NCBI GenBank assembly: GCA_013399305.1 | Contig: VXAI01000162.1 | Location: 438,113 to 502,112 of the forward strand | Direction of reading: 5' to 3' | Length of the DNA stretch: 64,000 nt | DNA from: Rostratula benghalensis | Lineage: Eukaryota > Chordata > Aves > Charadriiformes > Rostratulidae | Shown here: one piece after another, positions 25,594 through 36,400 of the stretch | How the letters are laid out: every line of letters starts with the position of its first letter | How positions within the stretch are numbered: position 1 is the first letter of the stretch | Made by a program: the position numbers and the translations under genes | Notes under the pieces: generated by a model | Seen by the model: only the letters and a program-made list of their open reading frames with translations | Databases searched by the model: none | Told to the model about the DNA's origin: nothing

Positions 25594-26428
25594 ATTGTTC
25601 AACATGGTAGGCACTACTCTCAGACTTTTCTACCCCAGGCTCCATTATGCACAATAGTCAGACTGAAGAGAAATTGGTTGATAACAGCTGACTCTGGAAG
25701 GCACCAGTCATTCTATTCTGACCTTTCATGCTTGTTTTTAGAGCATCCTTAGGATGGCTTCTTATCTTATTCTTAATGGAAAAACCTTAGTGTGCTCTCT
25801 CTGTGGTGTTGCCCACTAGCTATGAATGTCCACAGATAAATGAGTCAAGCTGAATGATAACATTCAGAATGTTTTTTAAATGACACTGATTATATGAGTT
25901 TTGCATCCCACGTTTCACTTTCAGAAAATCATCTCTGGATTTTTTAATATATGTAGAACACACTCACCATAGCAGTGCAAAGGGATCATAGCTGGATTAA
26001 GTTTGTAGTGTTTAATGAGGAAATCTGACTAGAATTGCATACTTGCATGTCATTAATATATTTCTGTGAATAATGAAAGAGAAAAAAATTAGAGTTTATG
26101 TTGGAATACATAGTTTACTTATTGAAAAATATTTACAGAAACAGATTTAAAATACTCTTTTGCATAATATTGTATAGAAGAATGTATTTTTGCCACCACA
26201 AATGTGCCTAAACAACATGAAAACAATGCAACACAATTTATTTGATTTAGAGTGTCAATAACCTGATTCATTAAGTGCATCTAATGTATGTCTCCTCCCA
26301 ATTATTACTGCAATTATTTAAAGATTAAGGCTTCCTAAAGGTACACAATATGATAAACTACAATAATGTATGGTCTGAAAGTATCCCACTGAACTGCAGA
26401 TAATGATTTATGGTCTGTTGGTAAGAGA

Positions 26429-26460
26429 TGCAATTTAATTGCACTTTGGAACATTCCAAA
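26429..26460. promoter_or_regulatory. Adjacent inverted repeats, homeodomain/TEAD-like
   Basis: TGCAATTTAATTGCA (arms TGCAAT/ATTGCA, 3-bp spacer) is followed one base later by TTTGGAACATTCCAAA (7-bp arms, 2-bp spacer). The second contains ACATTCCA, which fits the TEAD/MCAT core; the first contains an ATTTAATT homeodomain-like core. Two palindromes side by side suggest a possible conserved element. Function is inferred only. Confidence 0.25.
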
Positions 26461-29016
26461 AACAGCAATCATCATGTCACAGAGTACCTGCAAAATGTCA
26501 AACTCTAATTATTTCTATGACAATGTTTGTCAGATTTAACTCTGGTAATCTTTCTCTCTGAAGCTTTATCCACAGAAAATGAACCATCAAATAAATTATG
26601 CTCAGCTGTCATCTTTACCATGTGCCATATTGTCTAAATCTTGCCAGGGTCTGAAAACAGGGAGGTGGTCTTATGTTTTATGGAAATAATCCTAATTCCC
26701 TTAATACTTCTGTAGCTTTGATTAGTTTAGAAAACTATGCCTGGGAGTAGACAGATACATAGATAAAAATTATATTTATTTCAGGAAAACAGCAAACTAA
26801 TTTTTAGCTCTGTATTCGGATTCCAACCTGCTTTCCTGTGTTTTAACACCTACAGAACAGTATGGTTTTTAGTGGAATTAAAGTATACACCAGCATACAT
26901 CCAGTCAGAATGAAGTGTACCTTTCTCAATTTCATCATGAAAAGCCAATAAAAACCACTGAATTAGCTGGTTTATGAAATTCCCATCCTTATCTCAAATT
27001 CTAAGTTTGCAAATAAATTAATTCAGTCTGTGCTATTCAAGCAGATCACTGGCTCTCTCCCAGTACTTCTTCAACTGTTGTGGTGAAGTCTCTGATGATT
27101 TTTTCACCATTTGGAAGTGCCCCAGAGATTTCTCCTGTATCTCATAGTTACACTTTGATCTTTCTCTCACAAAATTAACTCTTCAGCCAGTGCTGCAGGT
27201 CCATGCTGTGATTATCTCTGGATACACTACCCCCCCAGGTATCCACATGGAGATTGTTCTTGGCTGTCCTTGAGGCATGTTACGCTCACCAGTGAAATTC
27301 AAAGAGGAGCCTGAGGGCAGATCTTAGTTTGAAATTCAGTAATTGTGAGCCTGCATGAAGTTATTACTCACTGCTATATTCATGTCATATGCCTCCAAAA
27401 AAAATCCCTACTCGTAGGCACACACCGTAAAGTTAGAACACAAGAAAAACCCTGTAAGTCCTGCAATCAGAAGAAATGGGGAAAGACAGGAAATATTATT
27501 CAAAGGGCAGCAATGAAATCACTGGAATAAAAGTGTTTTCAGTGAAAGCAAAGCTATTTTGTGTCTCAGCAGTGCAAAGCAGTGCAAACGGCTCTCAGAT
27601 GAGACACTGCTGCTGTACATACACTTTGCCCAGGACTGACTTAATCACAGATCTCAGTGAAAACATAAATTTAGTCTCCTGATTTCAAAACCAATCGCAA
27701 CTATGAGTACTTGGGTACCTGAGTTTTTAAACTATGTGAATATTCCATGAAGAACTAGTGGAAATGCAAAGGTCTATACTATAGAGACACAGGTTTATAA
27801 TATTTTACACATACAGATCTTCAAGAAATTCCAGAGAAAGTTTATATTGTATCTCTCCTGGCATATAATAGGGCTTGGTTGCAAAGATTTTAAAGTTATT
27901 TATATGTAAACTTTTTGCAATCAAAAATTAGCATCTCTTTGCAGGGATTAATGCTTAGGTGCCACCTAAGAAATTTGAATTAACCTTTTCCATCATTTGT
28001 TAGTGCTCTACCACTGGGAAACTGTGAAGACACAAGGGAGAAGGAAGCAGCCTCACTCTTTGCGTTTGAGAGAGGGCTGACTGAAATGGGCCTTGCAGGG
28101 AAGAAGAGTGGAGAAAGTGTCCTGTTTCTGTATGTCACAGTGTTTTAGGCACTGCACAGGTCCATAGTGAATTGCACAACAGTAGAAATGAAGGAGCACA
28201 GGGAAGTTTACCGCTGGGTGCATATTGGGTATTCAAGGTGGTACAGATGCTAAACAGGAATTTTGAGAACCTACCTTTTGCACGTAAAGCACATAATTTG
28301 CATTGTGATTCTTCCCCTTATTTCTTACTTATGGCACTGTACAAATATCTGGTCTTTCTTCATGTGTTTTTATGTATATATAAAAAGAAAACGAGTTAAC
28401 ATTCTCAGCTGCATTAAGCAAATAGCTTTCTTATTATCTTTTTATTGATGAGCCACCAGCATAATCCTTAAAAAAAACAAAAATTGTTTGAGGCAACAGA
28501 GCTATGTTGTAAGACAAGAGGATATGTCACCAAAAACTGTCCTGTAATGTAATATTAAGCTTTAGAATTTATGGCTGTTTTCTTCCTTGCGGTGTTTTTC
28601 AATACACTTTTATTACAGGCTCTAAATTATACTTTCACAGAAAAGGTCTCTCTTTAAACCTTTAGGTCAGAATTGTTCAGATCTTTTCACACTGAATCAG
28701 TCAGCTTTAAAGCTGGCAAAATCCTTGGCAGGCTTGTAAATCTTTCAAAAGATCTTATCCAATTACCCTTCATGGTCCAAAGGCTTCTACAGCGTGACTG
28801 TTTCCTTCTATGTGAGGAATTAAGTGCTCATGAAAGGTTAGGAACCAATGGAGTTGAAAAGTAAGCCAGCACATTTTTCTACAGTTCAGATACTATGGCT
28901 ATACCTACAGAGACAGTGTAGAGATCTATAAAGAAATTCAGTCATGGTCAAGAACACTGAAGGTCCTTTGAGACTAGAAGAACAGTAATGCCAGAAACTT
29001 TCAGTTTACTTGTTGC

Positions 29017-29020
<4 letters not shown>

Positions 29021-29051
<31 letters not shown>
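29021..29051. repeat. Poly(A) tract, 31 A
   Basis: The longest uninterrupted homopolymer A run in the window. No retrocopy is recognised upstream. Confidence 0.9.
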
Positions 29052-29052
<1 letters not shown>

Positions 29053-29734
29053 AACCCTTACATTACAACTGGAAACTTCTGCATATACATCTAATGTGTT
29101 GTGTTAAATCTTGCCTAAGACCATAAAATACATTTAATTTCTTCTGTACCTATCATAAACCTTAGCCTTAGTTATATGAAATAGATTCATTTCTCCAGGA
29201 GAGGTGGCAAGAGGTCATAGATATCCTTTTTTTTTTTTTTAATATGAAAAGAAATACAGTAAAGAGCAATCTCTGAAGTACTTTTTTTGTTGTTAACATA
29301 TACTTACTTAACAACTTTATTAACTAAGGGAAAATAAAAGATAAACATTTACTAAGATGTTTGTTAATATCAGAAAGAATTTTGGATCTCAGTAGTTTTA
29401 AACTGTGGTATTTATTCTGGTGACATATAAACTGCAATTACTAGACTATAGCAGAAAGGGAAGAAAATCACTAAATCAATTTCATATGTAGCATAAAAAT
29501 ATTATTTCATCTCTCTGTTGGTCAGGATTACTAGAAAAATGCCCCTTCAAAAACATGACATTGGTAATAAAATAACAGTCAAGAACAAATGAGAAAATGC
29601 GTGCTGTCTCTTTGAGGGAGAGCTGAAAAAATTTATTTTCTTTGTAATGCAAAAAGAAGAGATCGCAGTGAGAGGAATCCAGCTGCATATTTAACCTGTG
29701 CTGGTGACCTGTAACTAAACTTTGGCATGCTGTG

Positions 29735-29830
29735 ATTTCCAAGTTACATATATATATATACACACATATATATATGTGTGTGTAACTCGGAAATATATAT
29801 ATATATATATATATGTGTGTATATAGACAC
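29735..29830. repeat. TA/CA microsatellite inside a 60-bp near-palindrome
   Basis: ATTTCCAAGTTAC at 29735 pairs with GTAACTCGGAAAT ending at 29794; 12 of 13 arm positions match and the odd pair is a G-T wobble. Between the arms lie TA and CA tracts on the left and TA and GT tracts on the right, so nearly the whole 60 bp can fold into one hairpin. A further TA then GT tract continues to about 29830. The unique, non-repeat arm ends show that this is more than a chance microsatellite. Confidence 0.8.
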
Positions 29831-32800
29831 ATGAAGATATATGTATAAATTTTGTTGATACACAGATATATATATGATGTTCATATTTTTCCACTTCACA
29901 GTGAGAACTTTCATTTCTCAACTGAAGATATGAAGAATTACATAGCAATCAACTGCTACTCCAAGCCCTTTCTGTGTCTGATTTTCAATTGTATCATTTG
30001 TACTTATGCATTTATGTTGGTGCAAAACAGAAAGATCTTGAAATGTGAAACTTCACACAGTGGAACTAACTGAGAAGCAATCAAGCCGAGCGGAATTCGG
30101 TCCTTGATAGTTTGGTTGTTTCTAATACACTTCAATTCTGAATAGAGAAATTAATTTAAAAGAAATTTTCATAAGCAGCTTTTAAAAAGCTTTCAATTTT
30201 ACAGCTTATGTGCTTCATTGTATTGTTACTTCAACAGAACTTGTACTCATTTCAAACAACAATGTGAAATGGAAAAAAAAAAAAAGCTTAATATGATCCC
30301 AAAGTCTATAATTAGAGGACTCATGTATATAAGGAAAATGCTGTTAGTCATTAAAAAAATAATTATTGAGATGGTGTGGGTTTCTGCAGAGTTCAACCTT
30401 TCTGTGACTTTCATGTTTATGGATAAAAAAACCCATTCCATTTAGTGAAATTTTTCCCAGTTCAGATTCCAGAGAGCTCATCAATGTCATGTGTCCGAAG
30501 ACTAAATTACATTTATAAACTCATCTGTCAAATAAATAAAAGGTCACCGCTTAGTTTTCAGCAAGAAATTGCTTATTATTTAAAAGGAAGTTTCCAGATC
30601 TAGTGAGAGAATAGTGCTGCATTCTGAAGGGGAAAACACATTACTAATGCCGTTGGTCATCGTTATCTCACAAAATTGCATCTTACAACACAGAGATAGA
30701 ATAAGGTAGGCAAGTTCTTTTCTATATGTTTTATTTACCAGTGGTATGCTGCTTTACATTTTGAGTAGCCACCGTGAGTTGCTGACAATTCCACAAAAGG
30801 TTTATGTATATGATGTCTAACCATAACCTTGGAACTCTTCATCCTGACCAAACCAGGACAAGAATAAAAAAGAATAAAGAAATCTGCATGGGAACACTAA
30901 ACACAAATGATAAATTTGTTGCTCCTCCGCCAGGAGAGGTATCTGAAACTTCTGAATACAACTGCACCTCATTGAAATCATTTGCATAAAGATTTCACCT
31001 TGACTAGTGGCACGTGTTACAGCAGGATCAAGAATTATGTGTATGATAAATGTAATCAAAGTCTGGTAGAATTTGGGGTTTGTTAAAGAAAAAGAAAATT
31101 AAGGAAAATATTTCACTATATGAACTCAGAAAAGAACATAATTTTAAAAAAGGAACAAAAATAGAAATATATATGTAAAAGCAATATTTTTTATTCCTCC
31201 TTTATTTCCATTATTTTTTTACTAAAAAAATAAGAAAATCAATGCTAAATGTGTTCCATAAACATTTCCCCAGCATTCTTCATGGGTTTGATTTTTGACA
31301 GAATACTTGAATAAGGTTATATAAGAGAAATGACTACAGACCAAATAATCAGTTTAATCTTGCCACTATTACAATGTATAAAATTCATTTCATGTTCTCC
31401 ATTTTGGAGGCCAGATATAACCACTGTTGCCTTTTCTTTTACCAGAGACCCGCAGTAATGAGTCGATCAATCAACCTTGCCTGATACTCTCAGAAAAGAA
31501 GCACTACCATGAATCTGAAATTGATTCTCTTGATCTAGTAACTCATTTTACTCTCTTCCATCCTTATTGCCACTTTCTTATTGCTTCTTCAGGTTTAAAT
31601 TTTAGAAAACCTTTACTCTCTGAGCTGTGATTTAGCAAAATCAGATGTATCCAGTGGATGCTTTTATCAGTGTTCTTTTCCTTATTAAGCAATGACGTAC
31701 CATGGGAAACTGCAGGAAAAGATGGCTACAGGAAGACTTTGCTGACTTCCTAAAACATCTTTTCTTCCTCTTTTTTAAGTGTGGACCTGATTCTTATGAC
31801 AATGGATCAGCTCAATTTTTTGAAAAACATTCATAATGTGTTCAGAAAATGGGGTAATAGTTTGAAATATTTTCAGAAATATTCATTAAATTATTTCTGT
31901 TACCTAAGTTTATTAATATTGTGGTTAAAATCTAAAACAGTACCACAGAAAAAACTATCAGAATGAAGTGACAACTGTATATCTAGCCTAACTTTTTTTT
32001 TGTTTTCCATACATTCAGACTTTGACTCAACTAATTTGAGTAAATACAGAAGCCTAAAACATAAAGAAAATTTCTGTTTATATCTTTTATTTGCCATCAG
32101 TCTAGTCTGACAGTGCTAAGACATGTAGAATGACAAGTTATGTGACTTTGGTTATGCAGAAGACAAAATTATCATCACTAGATATGCTTTGGGGTAATAG
32201 CTTTTATTGTTATTTCATCTAATTCCCTTGCCTTGATTGCATGGACACTCAGTATATTACTTTTCTGGGAAGAAGGTCATACGTCTTCAAATCTCTAGTG
32301 CTTGATGTAAAATCATGATGTCATTCCAAGGTTTATATAATCCAAATAATATACACATATATATTATTCCATGTCAGTAATGAAGATGGAAACTTTCTGC
32401 TCTTACTGTTAGCTCTTGCTGACACCTCTAATCACTTGGAGTCTCTTTTTTTATTCCACTGTAGGCTGACAACCGTCATTGATGAAAATGTATAAACTGC
32501 CAGTCAAGATACACGCGAGTATGTGTATCTCATGGGAAAAGCTCCACACCTTGAGGGATTAGTCATTAGGAAGAGGGCATACACAAAACAAGCAGAGACA
32601 TACCTGGCCAAGCAAATGAGAGTTATTGCAGATCCCAGTATAATTCAGAATGGTTTTTGATCTAGCCCAGCTTATGAGTGGCTACTTACAGCCCTAGAGG
32701 CATTCAGTGAGGTGTGGGTTTTGGTGAGACCTATTTGCATGATCCCTGGCCCAGTGAAATAGCAGAGTGTCATTCCTGAATTATTTCTGCAGTATGAGCA

Positions 32801-33285
32801 TTCACTGTGAAACTGAACTGAAATAATCAAATTATTCTCCAGAGACTGCTTAAGAGGTGCAAAACGTTTTTATTCACACCTTCTACAATTTCAAAATGAG
32901 CTTCTGTCATTTTTTATTGTCAAGTTTGAATTAAATTTAGCATTAAAAAAGCATTCCATATTTTGTTGAAGTTATGTCTGACTTCAATAATTATCTTGTT
33001 GGTTTGTATTGTTTCATTTCATCTCTCTTTTTGATTTATTAAACTGTGACTAGTACAAAATAGAGTAAAATTTATAAAATATCAAACAGCTTTTAAATAA
33101 GATCATTCAGGTAAGTTCAAGATCATTTATTTAATACTTAGTCTTTCAGGAAAGCTGAGTTAATTTATTTTTCATTTTAAAATGTTCATTTCTTTTGAAA
33201 ACCTGATCTTCTTCCTCATGCTTGTCAACATACACGATTTAGATTTCCCAGGGTTCACCTAAGTAGACTAATCTTCACTTTTCTC

Positions 33286-33531
33286 TCACAGAATCACTCA
33301 GCAGTGGAGATTGGAAGGTACCTCTGGAGGTTGTCCAATCTAATCGTCCTGCTCAAAACACAGTCGACTAGAACAGCTTGCCTAGGATCATGTCCAGTTG
33401 AGTTTTGAATATCTCCAAGGATGGAGGTGACACAGGCTCTCTGAGCAACCTGCTCCAGAGTTTCATGGCTCTCACAGTACCAGATTTTTCTTGTGCTTAA
33501 ATGGAATTCTACGTATTTCAATAGTGCTCTT
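33286..33531 (-). mobile_element. CR1 LINE, 3' segment left of an LTR insertion
   Basis: On the plus strand this starts TCACAGAATCACTCAGCAG (CR1 3' end reversed) and GATTGGAAGGTACCTCTGGA. It then runs through the region that encodes the HxxxRLPREV-like tail (ATCTCCAAGGATGGAGG, CTGAGCAACCTGCTCCAGAG). It stops at GTGCTCTT, where the LTR begins. The matching point in the CR1 at 17.3 kb is CTCTT at 17521-17525. It is the 3' part of the copy continuing at 34545. Confidence 0.85.
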
Positions 33532-34544
33532 TGTGGTGCATTAACCTTCACTGTCTCACAGGTTCCCACCAAACCACTCTCTAACTCCTCAGCAGGGCTG
33601 GAGGAGAAAATAAGATTTAAAAGCTTATGGGATCAGATAAGGACAAGGAGATCACTCACCAGTTGCCATCACGGGCAAAAGAGACCCAACTTGGGGACTG
33701 AGTTTATTGCCAGTTAAAATCAGAGAAGGATAGCAAGAAACAGAAACAAAACACACACACACACACACACACACCAGTTCTTCCCAGGCTCAACATCAGT
33801 CTTTCAGCCCCAGCTCTTCTGTCTCCTTCTCTCCTACCCCAGGCAGTGCAGAGGGATGGAGAAGGAAGGTTGCAGTCAGTTATTACCAGTTCATTTGAGC
33901 CATTCGTTCTTCCCCATGCTGTTCCCTTGCTCCAGTGTGGGGACACTCCTACAGGATACAATCCTTCACAAACTGCTTCAGTGTGGGTCTTTCACATGGG
34001 CTGCAGTCCTTCTTCAGGAATGGACTGCTCCGGTGTGAGTCCCCTCATGGGCCTCAGTTCCTGACAGAAAACCTGCTTCTACACAGGCTCTTGTTCACAG
34101 ATTACAGCTCCTTCCAATAGGCTGCTCCTGTGCAACCTCTCCACAGGCTGCAACTTCCTTCAAGGCACATCTGTCTGCTCACCCAACCATGGGATTGTCC
34201 ACAGGCTACAGTGTGGATTTCTTCCATCATGGTCTTCACCATGGCCTGCAGGGGAACTTCTGCTTCAGCACCTGGAGCACCTCCTCTCCCTGCTTCTTCC
34301 CTGCCCTTTTGTGGCTGCAGGGCTATGTTTTTCTCACTCCTCTTTCTTTCAGCATTATTTTCTCCTTTCTTAAATACGTTATCGCACAGCTTTTCCGATA
34401 AGCCCAACTTTGGTAAGTGGTGGATCCATTTTGGAGCTGGCTGGAGTTAGCTCTCTGACATTGGGGCAGCCCCTGGTTTCTTCTGACAGAGGCCACACCT
34501 GCAGATCCCCTCACACCAAAACCTTTCCACTTACACCCAAAACA
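33532..34544 (-). mobile_element. Solo LTR (ERVL-like avian family), minus strand, inserted in CR1
   Basis: A 1013-bp LTR reading TGTGG...AAACA on the plus strand, so it has TG/CA ends. Its blocks are reverse complements of the 24.7-25.6 kb LTR family, most clearly CCTTTCTTAAATACGTTATC near 34364 versus GATAACGTATTTAGGAAAGG there. No retroviral internal region is present, hence a solo LTR. A (CA)12 microsatellite lies at 33751-33774 inside it. CTCTT flanks both sides (33527-33531 and 34545-34549), which fits a 5-bp target-site duplication, the usual size for ERVL-like elements. However, both CTCTT copies also fit native CR1 sequence, so the duplication is not proven. Short open frames across the LTR are not genes. 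Confidence 0.85.
33751..33774. repeat. (AC)12 microsatellite within the LTR
   Basis: Uninterrupted alternating AC. It may be length-polymorphic. Confidence 0.95.
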
Positions 34545-36400
34545 CTCTTCTTAATGCAGCTCAGGAGACCAATGTCCTCCTTTGTGACAAGGGCATGTTG
34601 CAAGCTCATGTCCAACTTGTTGAACCCCAGGATGCCCAGATTCTTCTCTGCAAATCTGCTTTCTAGCCAATCAGCCACAGCATACAGGTGCATGGGGATA
34701 TTCCACCCCAGGTGCAAGACTTTGTACTTCCTTTTGTTGAACTTCATGAGGTTTATTTCTCCAGCCTGTCAGGTTTCTCTTTTAACAGCAGTACAACTGT
34801 CTGGCATACAAACCACTCCCCCCAGCTTTGTGTCATCTGTGGGAACTTTCTGAGAGTATATTTGGTCACATTTTCCAGGTCATAAATGAAGATATTAAAA
34901 AGTATTGTCCCCAGTGTCAGACCATGGGTTACAGCAATAGGAATCAGCCTCCAGCTGTACTTTGTGCCACTGATCATAACCCAACTGTTTGGCCAGTTTT
35001 CAGTCCACTTCACTAGCCCATGTTTCATCAGTTTGTCAATGAGAATGCTATGGCAGGTAGTGTTTAAATCCTTGCTAAAAATCAAGATAAACTTTTACTG
35101 CTCTACCCTCACCGACCAAGACAATCGTCTCGTCACAGAGAGCTACAGGTTGGTCAGGAATTATTTTTCTCTTCATAAATCCATGCTGACTATTCCAAAT
35201 TACCTTCTTGGAATTCAAAAATTTGGAATTCATTTACAGAATTACTTGCTCTGTTACCTTCTTCGGGATCAAAGTGAGCTTGATTGGCCTGAAATTTGTA
35301 CATCCTTCCTCTCACCCTTCTTGAAGTGACATTTGCTTTCTCCCAGCCCTTAGGAAAGTCACCAGATTGCCACAACCTTTCAAAGAGAATTGAGAACTAT
35401 CTGGCAGCAACATCAGGCAGATGCCCAAGCACTCGTAGGTGGATCCCATCAGACCCACAAACTTGAGTATACAAGGTTGTATAAATGTTTCCTAACTTGA
35501 TTCTCTTGTATTCCTTGCTCTGTAGTCTCAGGTCTCGGGGGACTGGGATTACTGAAGGCAAATCTCACCAGTAAAGACTGAGACAAATAAGATAGTAAAT
35601 ATTTTGGCCTTTTCCATGTCCTTTGTCACCCAGATCCCTTGTTTCATGCAGCAGGAAGTCCACATTTTCTCTTAGTCTTCCTTTTGTTTTTTATGTATCA
35701 ATAAAAGCCTTTCTGCTGCTGTTCACATACCTCATGATGTTTAACTCCAAATGGTCATTTACTTTTCTTACCCCTTCCCTGCATGCTTGGACTGTGCCTC
35801 TATTTTCCTCCTGGGTCATCTGTCCTTATTTCCATCTCTTGTATGCTTCCTTCCTGCATTTGAGGTTTGGAGACCTACTGCTGCTTTTGCATGATTTCCT
35901 GCTTGGGGGCATGAACTATTCCTGACCTTGGAGAAGCTGATCCTTTGAAAAACAACCAGCTCTCCTAGACCTCAACTCCCTCCAGGGCCATTGCCCTGCC
36001 TGTGATTCTTCCAAGCATATCCCTGATCAGGCTAAAGCTCTGCTCTGCTCTCCTGAAGTCCAGGATTGTGATACTTGTGATATTTTTCTTCGTTCCTCAT
36101 GAGGAAATCCTGAGAACTATCCTACTTCATGGTCACTGCCAAGGCTGCCTCTGACTTGACTTTCACACTACCAGCCAGCTCTTTCTTGTTTATTAGTATC
36201 GAGTCTAGCAAAGCACCTCCTCTCAGACTTCTTCTAGTTGTCTGAAGAAGGCTTCAGCTACTTTTTCCTCATAGGGAGATCTGTGGCAGACACCCACCCC
36301 ATCATCCACAATGGTCTGCCCACTAATCCCGACCCCAATTTTTCAGGTTGATCCCATCTCTTACAAGCTGTCTTCAATTGTGGGAGAGTCTTCCTCGGTC
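34545..36400 (-). mobile_element. CR1 LINE, long body right of the LTR (RT and linker region)
   Basis: The longest CR1 part in the window. Next to the LTR, a minus-strand frame (34747-34511) encodes MKFNKRKYKVLHLGWN. Further right, the plus strand reads as reversed CR1 RT core: CAGCCTGTCAGGTTTCTCTT, GTGTCATCTGTGGGAACTT, CCAGGTCATAAATGAAGAT, TTTGTGCCACTGATCATAAC and CATGCTGACTATTCC. The endonuclease-RT linker and late endonuclease region follow (TGACATTTGCTTTCTCCCAG, CTGAAGTCCAGGATTGTGAT, CTTGTTTATTAGTATCGAGT). Many stops and indels make it inactive. The 5' edge is approximate: similarity fades between about 36330 and 36510. The endonuclease N-terminus and ORF1 are absent. About 325 bp that should lie between this part and the 33286-33531 part, judged against the copy at 17.3 kb, is missing. 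Confidence 0.85.

Larger units (their letters stand above)
25594..33285. other. Gene-free AT-rich sequence
   Basis: No gene is supported. It contains a 31-A tract, a palindromic TA/CA microsatellite at 29.7 kb, and a palindrome-rich stretch at 26429-26460. Open frames at 29.5-29.9 kb simply read through the TA/CA repeat (runs of I, Y and H) and are not genes. Confidence 0.55.

Noticed and set aside
29482..29948. Two minus-strand frames of 116 and 77 codons
   Set aside because: They read through the TA/CA microsatellite and give runs of alternating I, Y, H and V; the frames are produced by the repeat.
33704..34450. Several overlapping frames of up to 106 codons on both strands
   Set aside because: They lie entirely inside the solo LTR, which is non-coding.
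34410..35329. Two 147-codon plus-strand frames
   Set aside because: They are antisense to CR1 RT sequence and partly cross the LTR/CR1 junction, so they are shadows and not genes.
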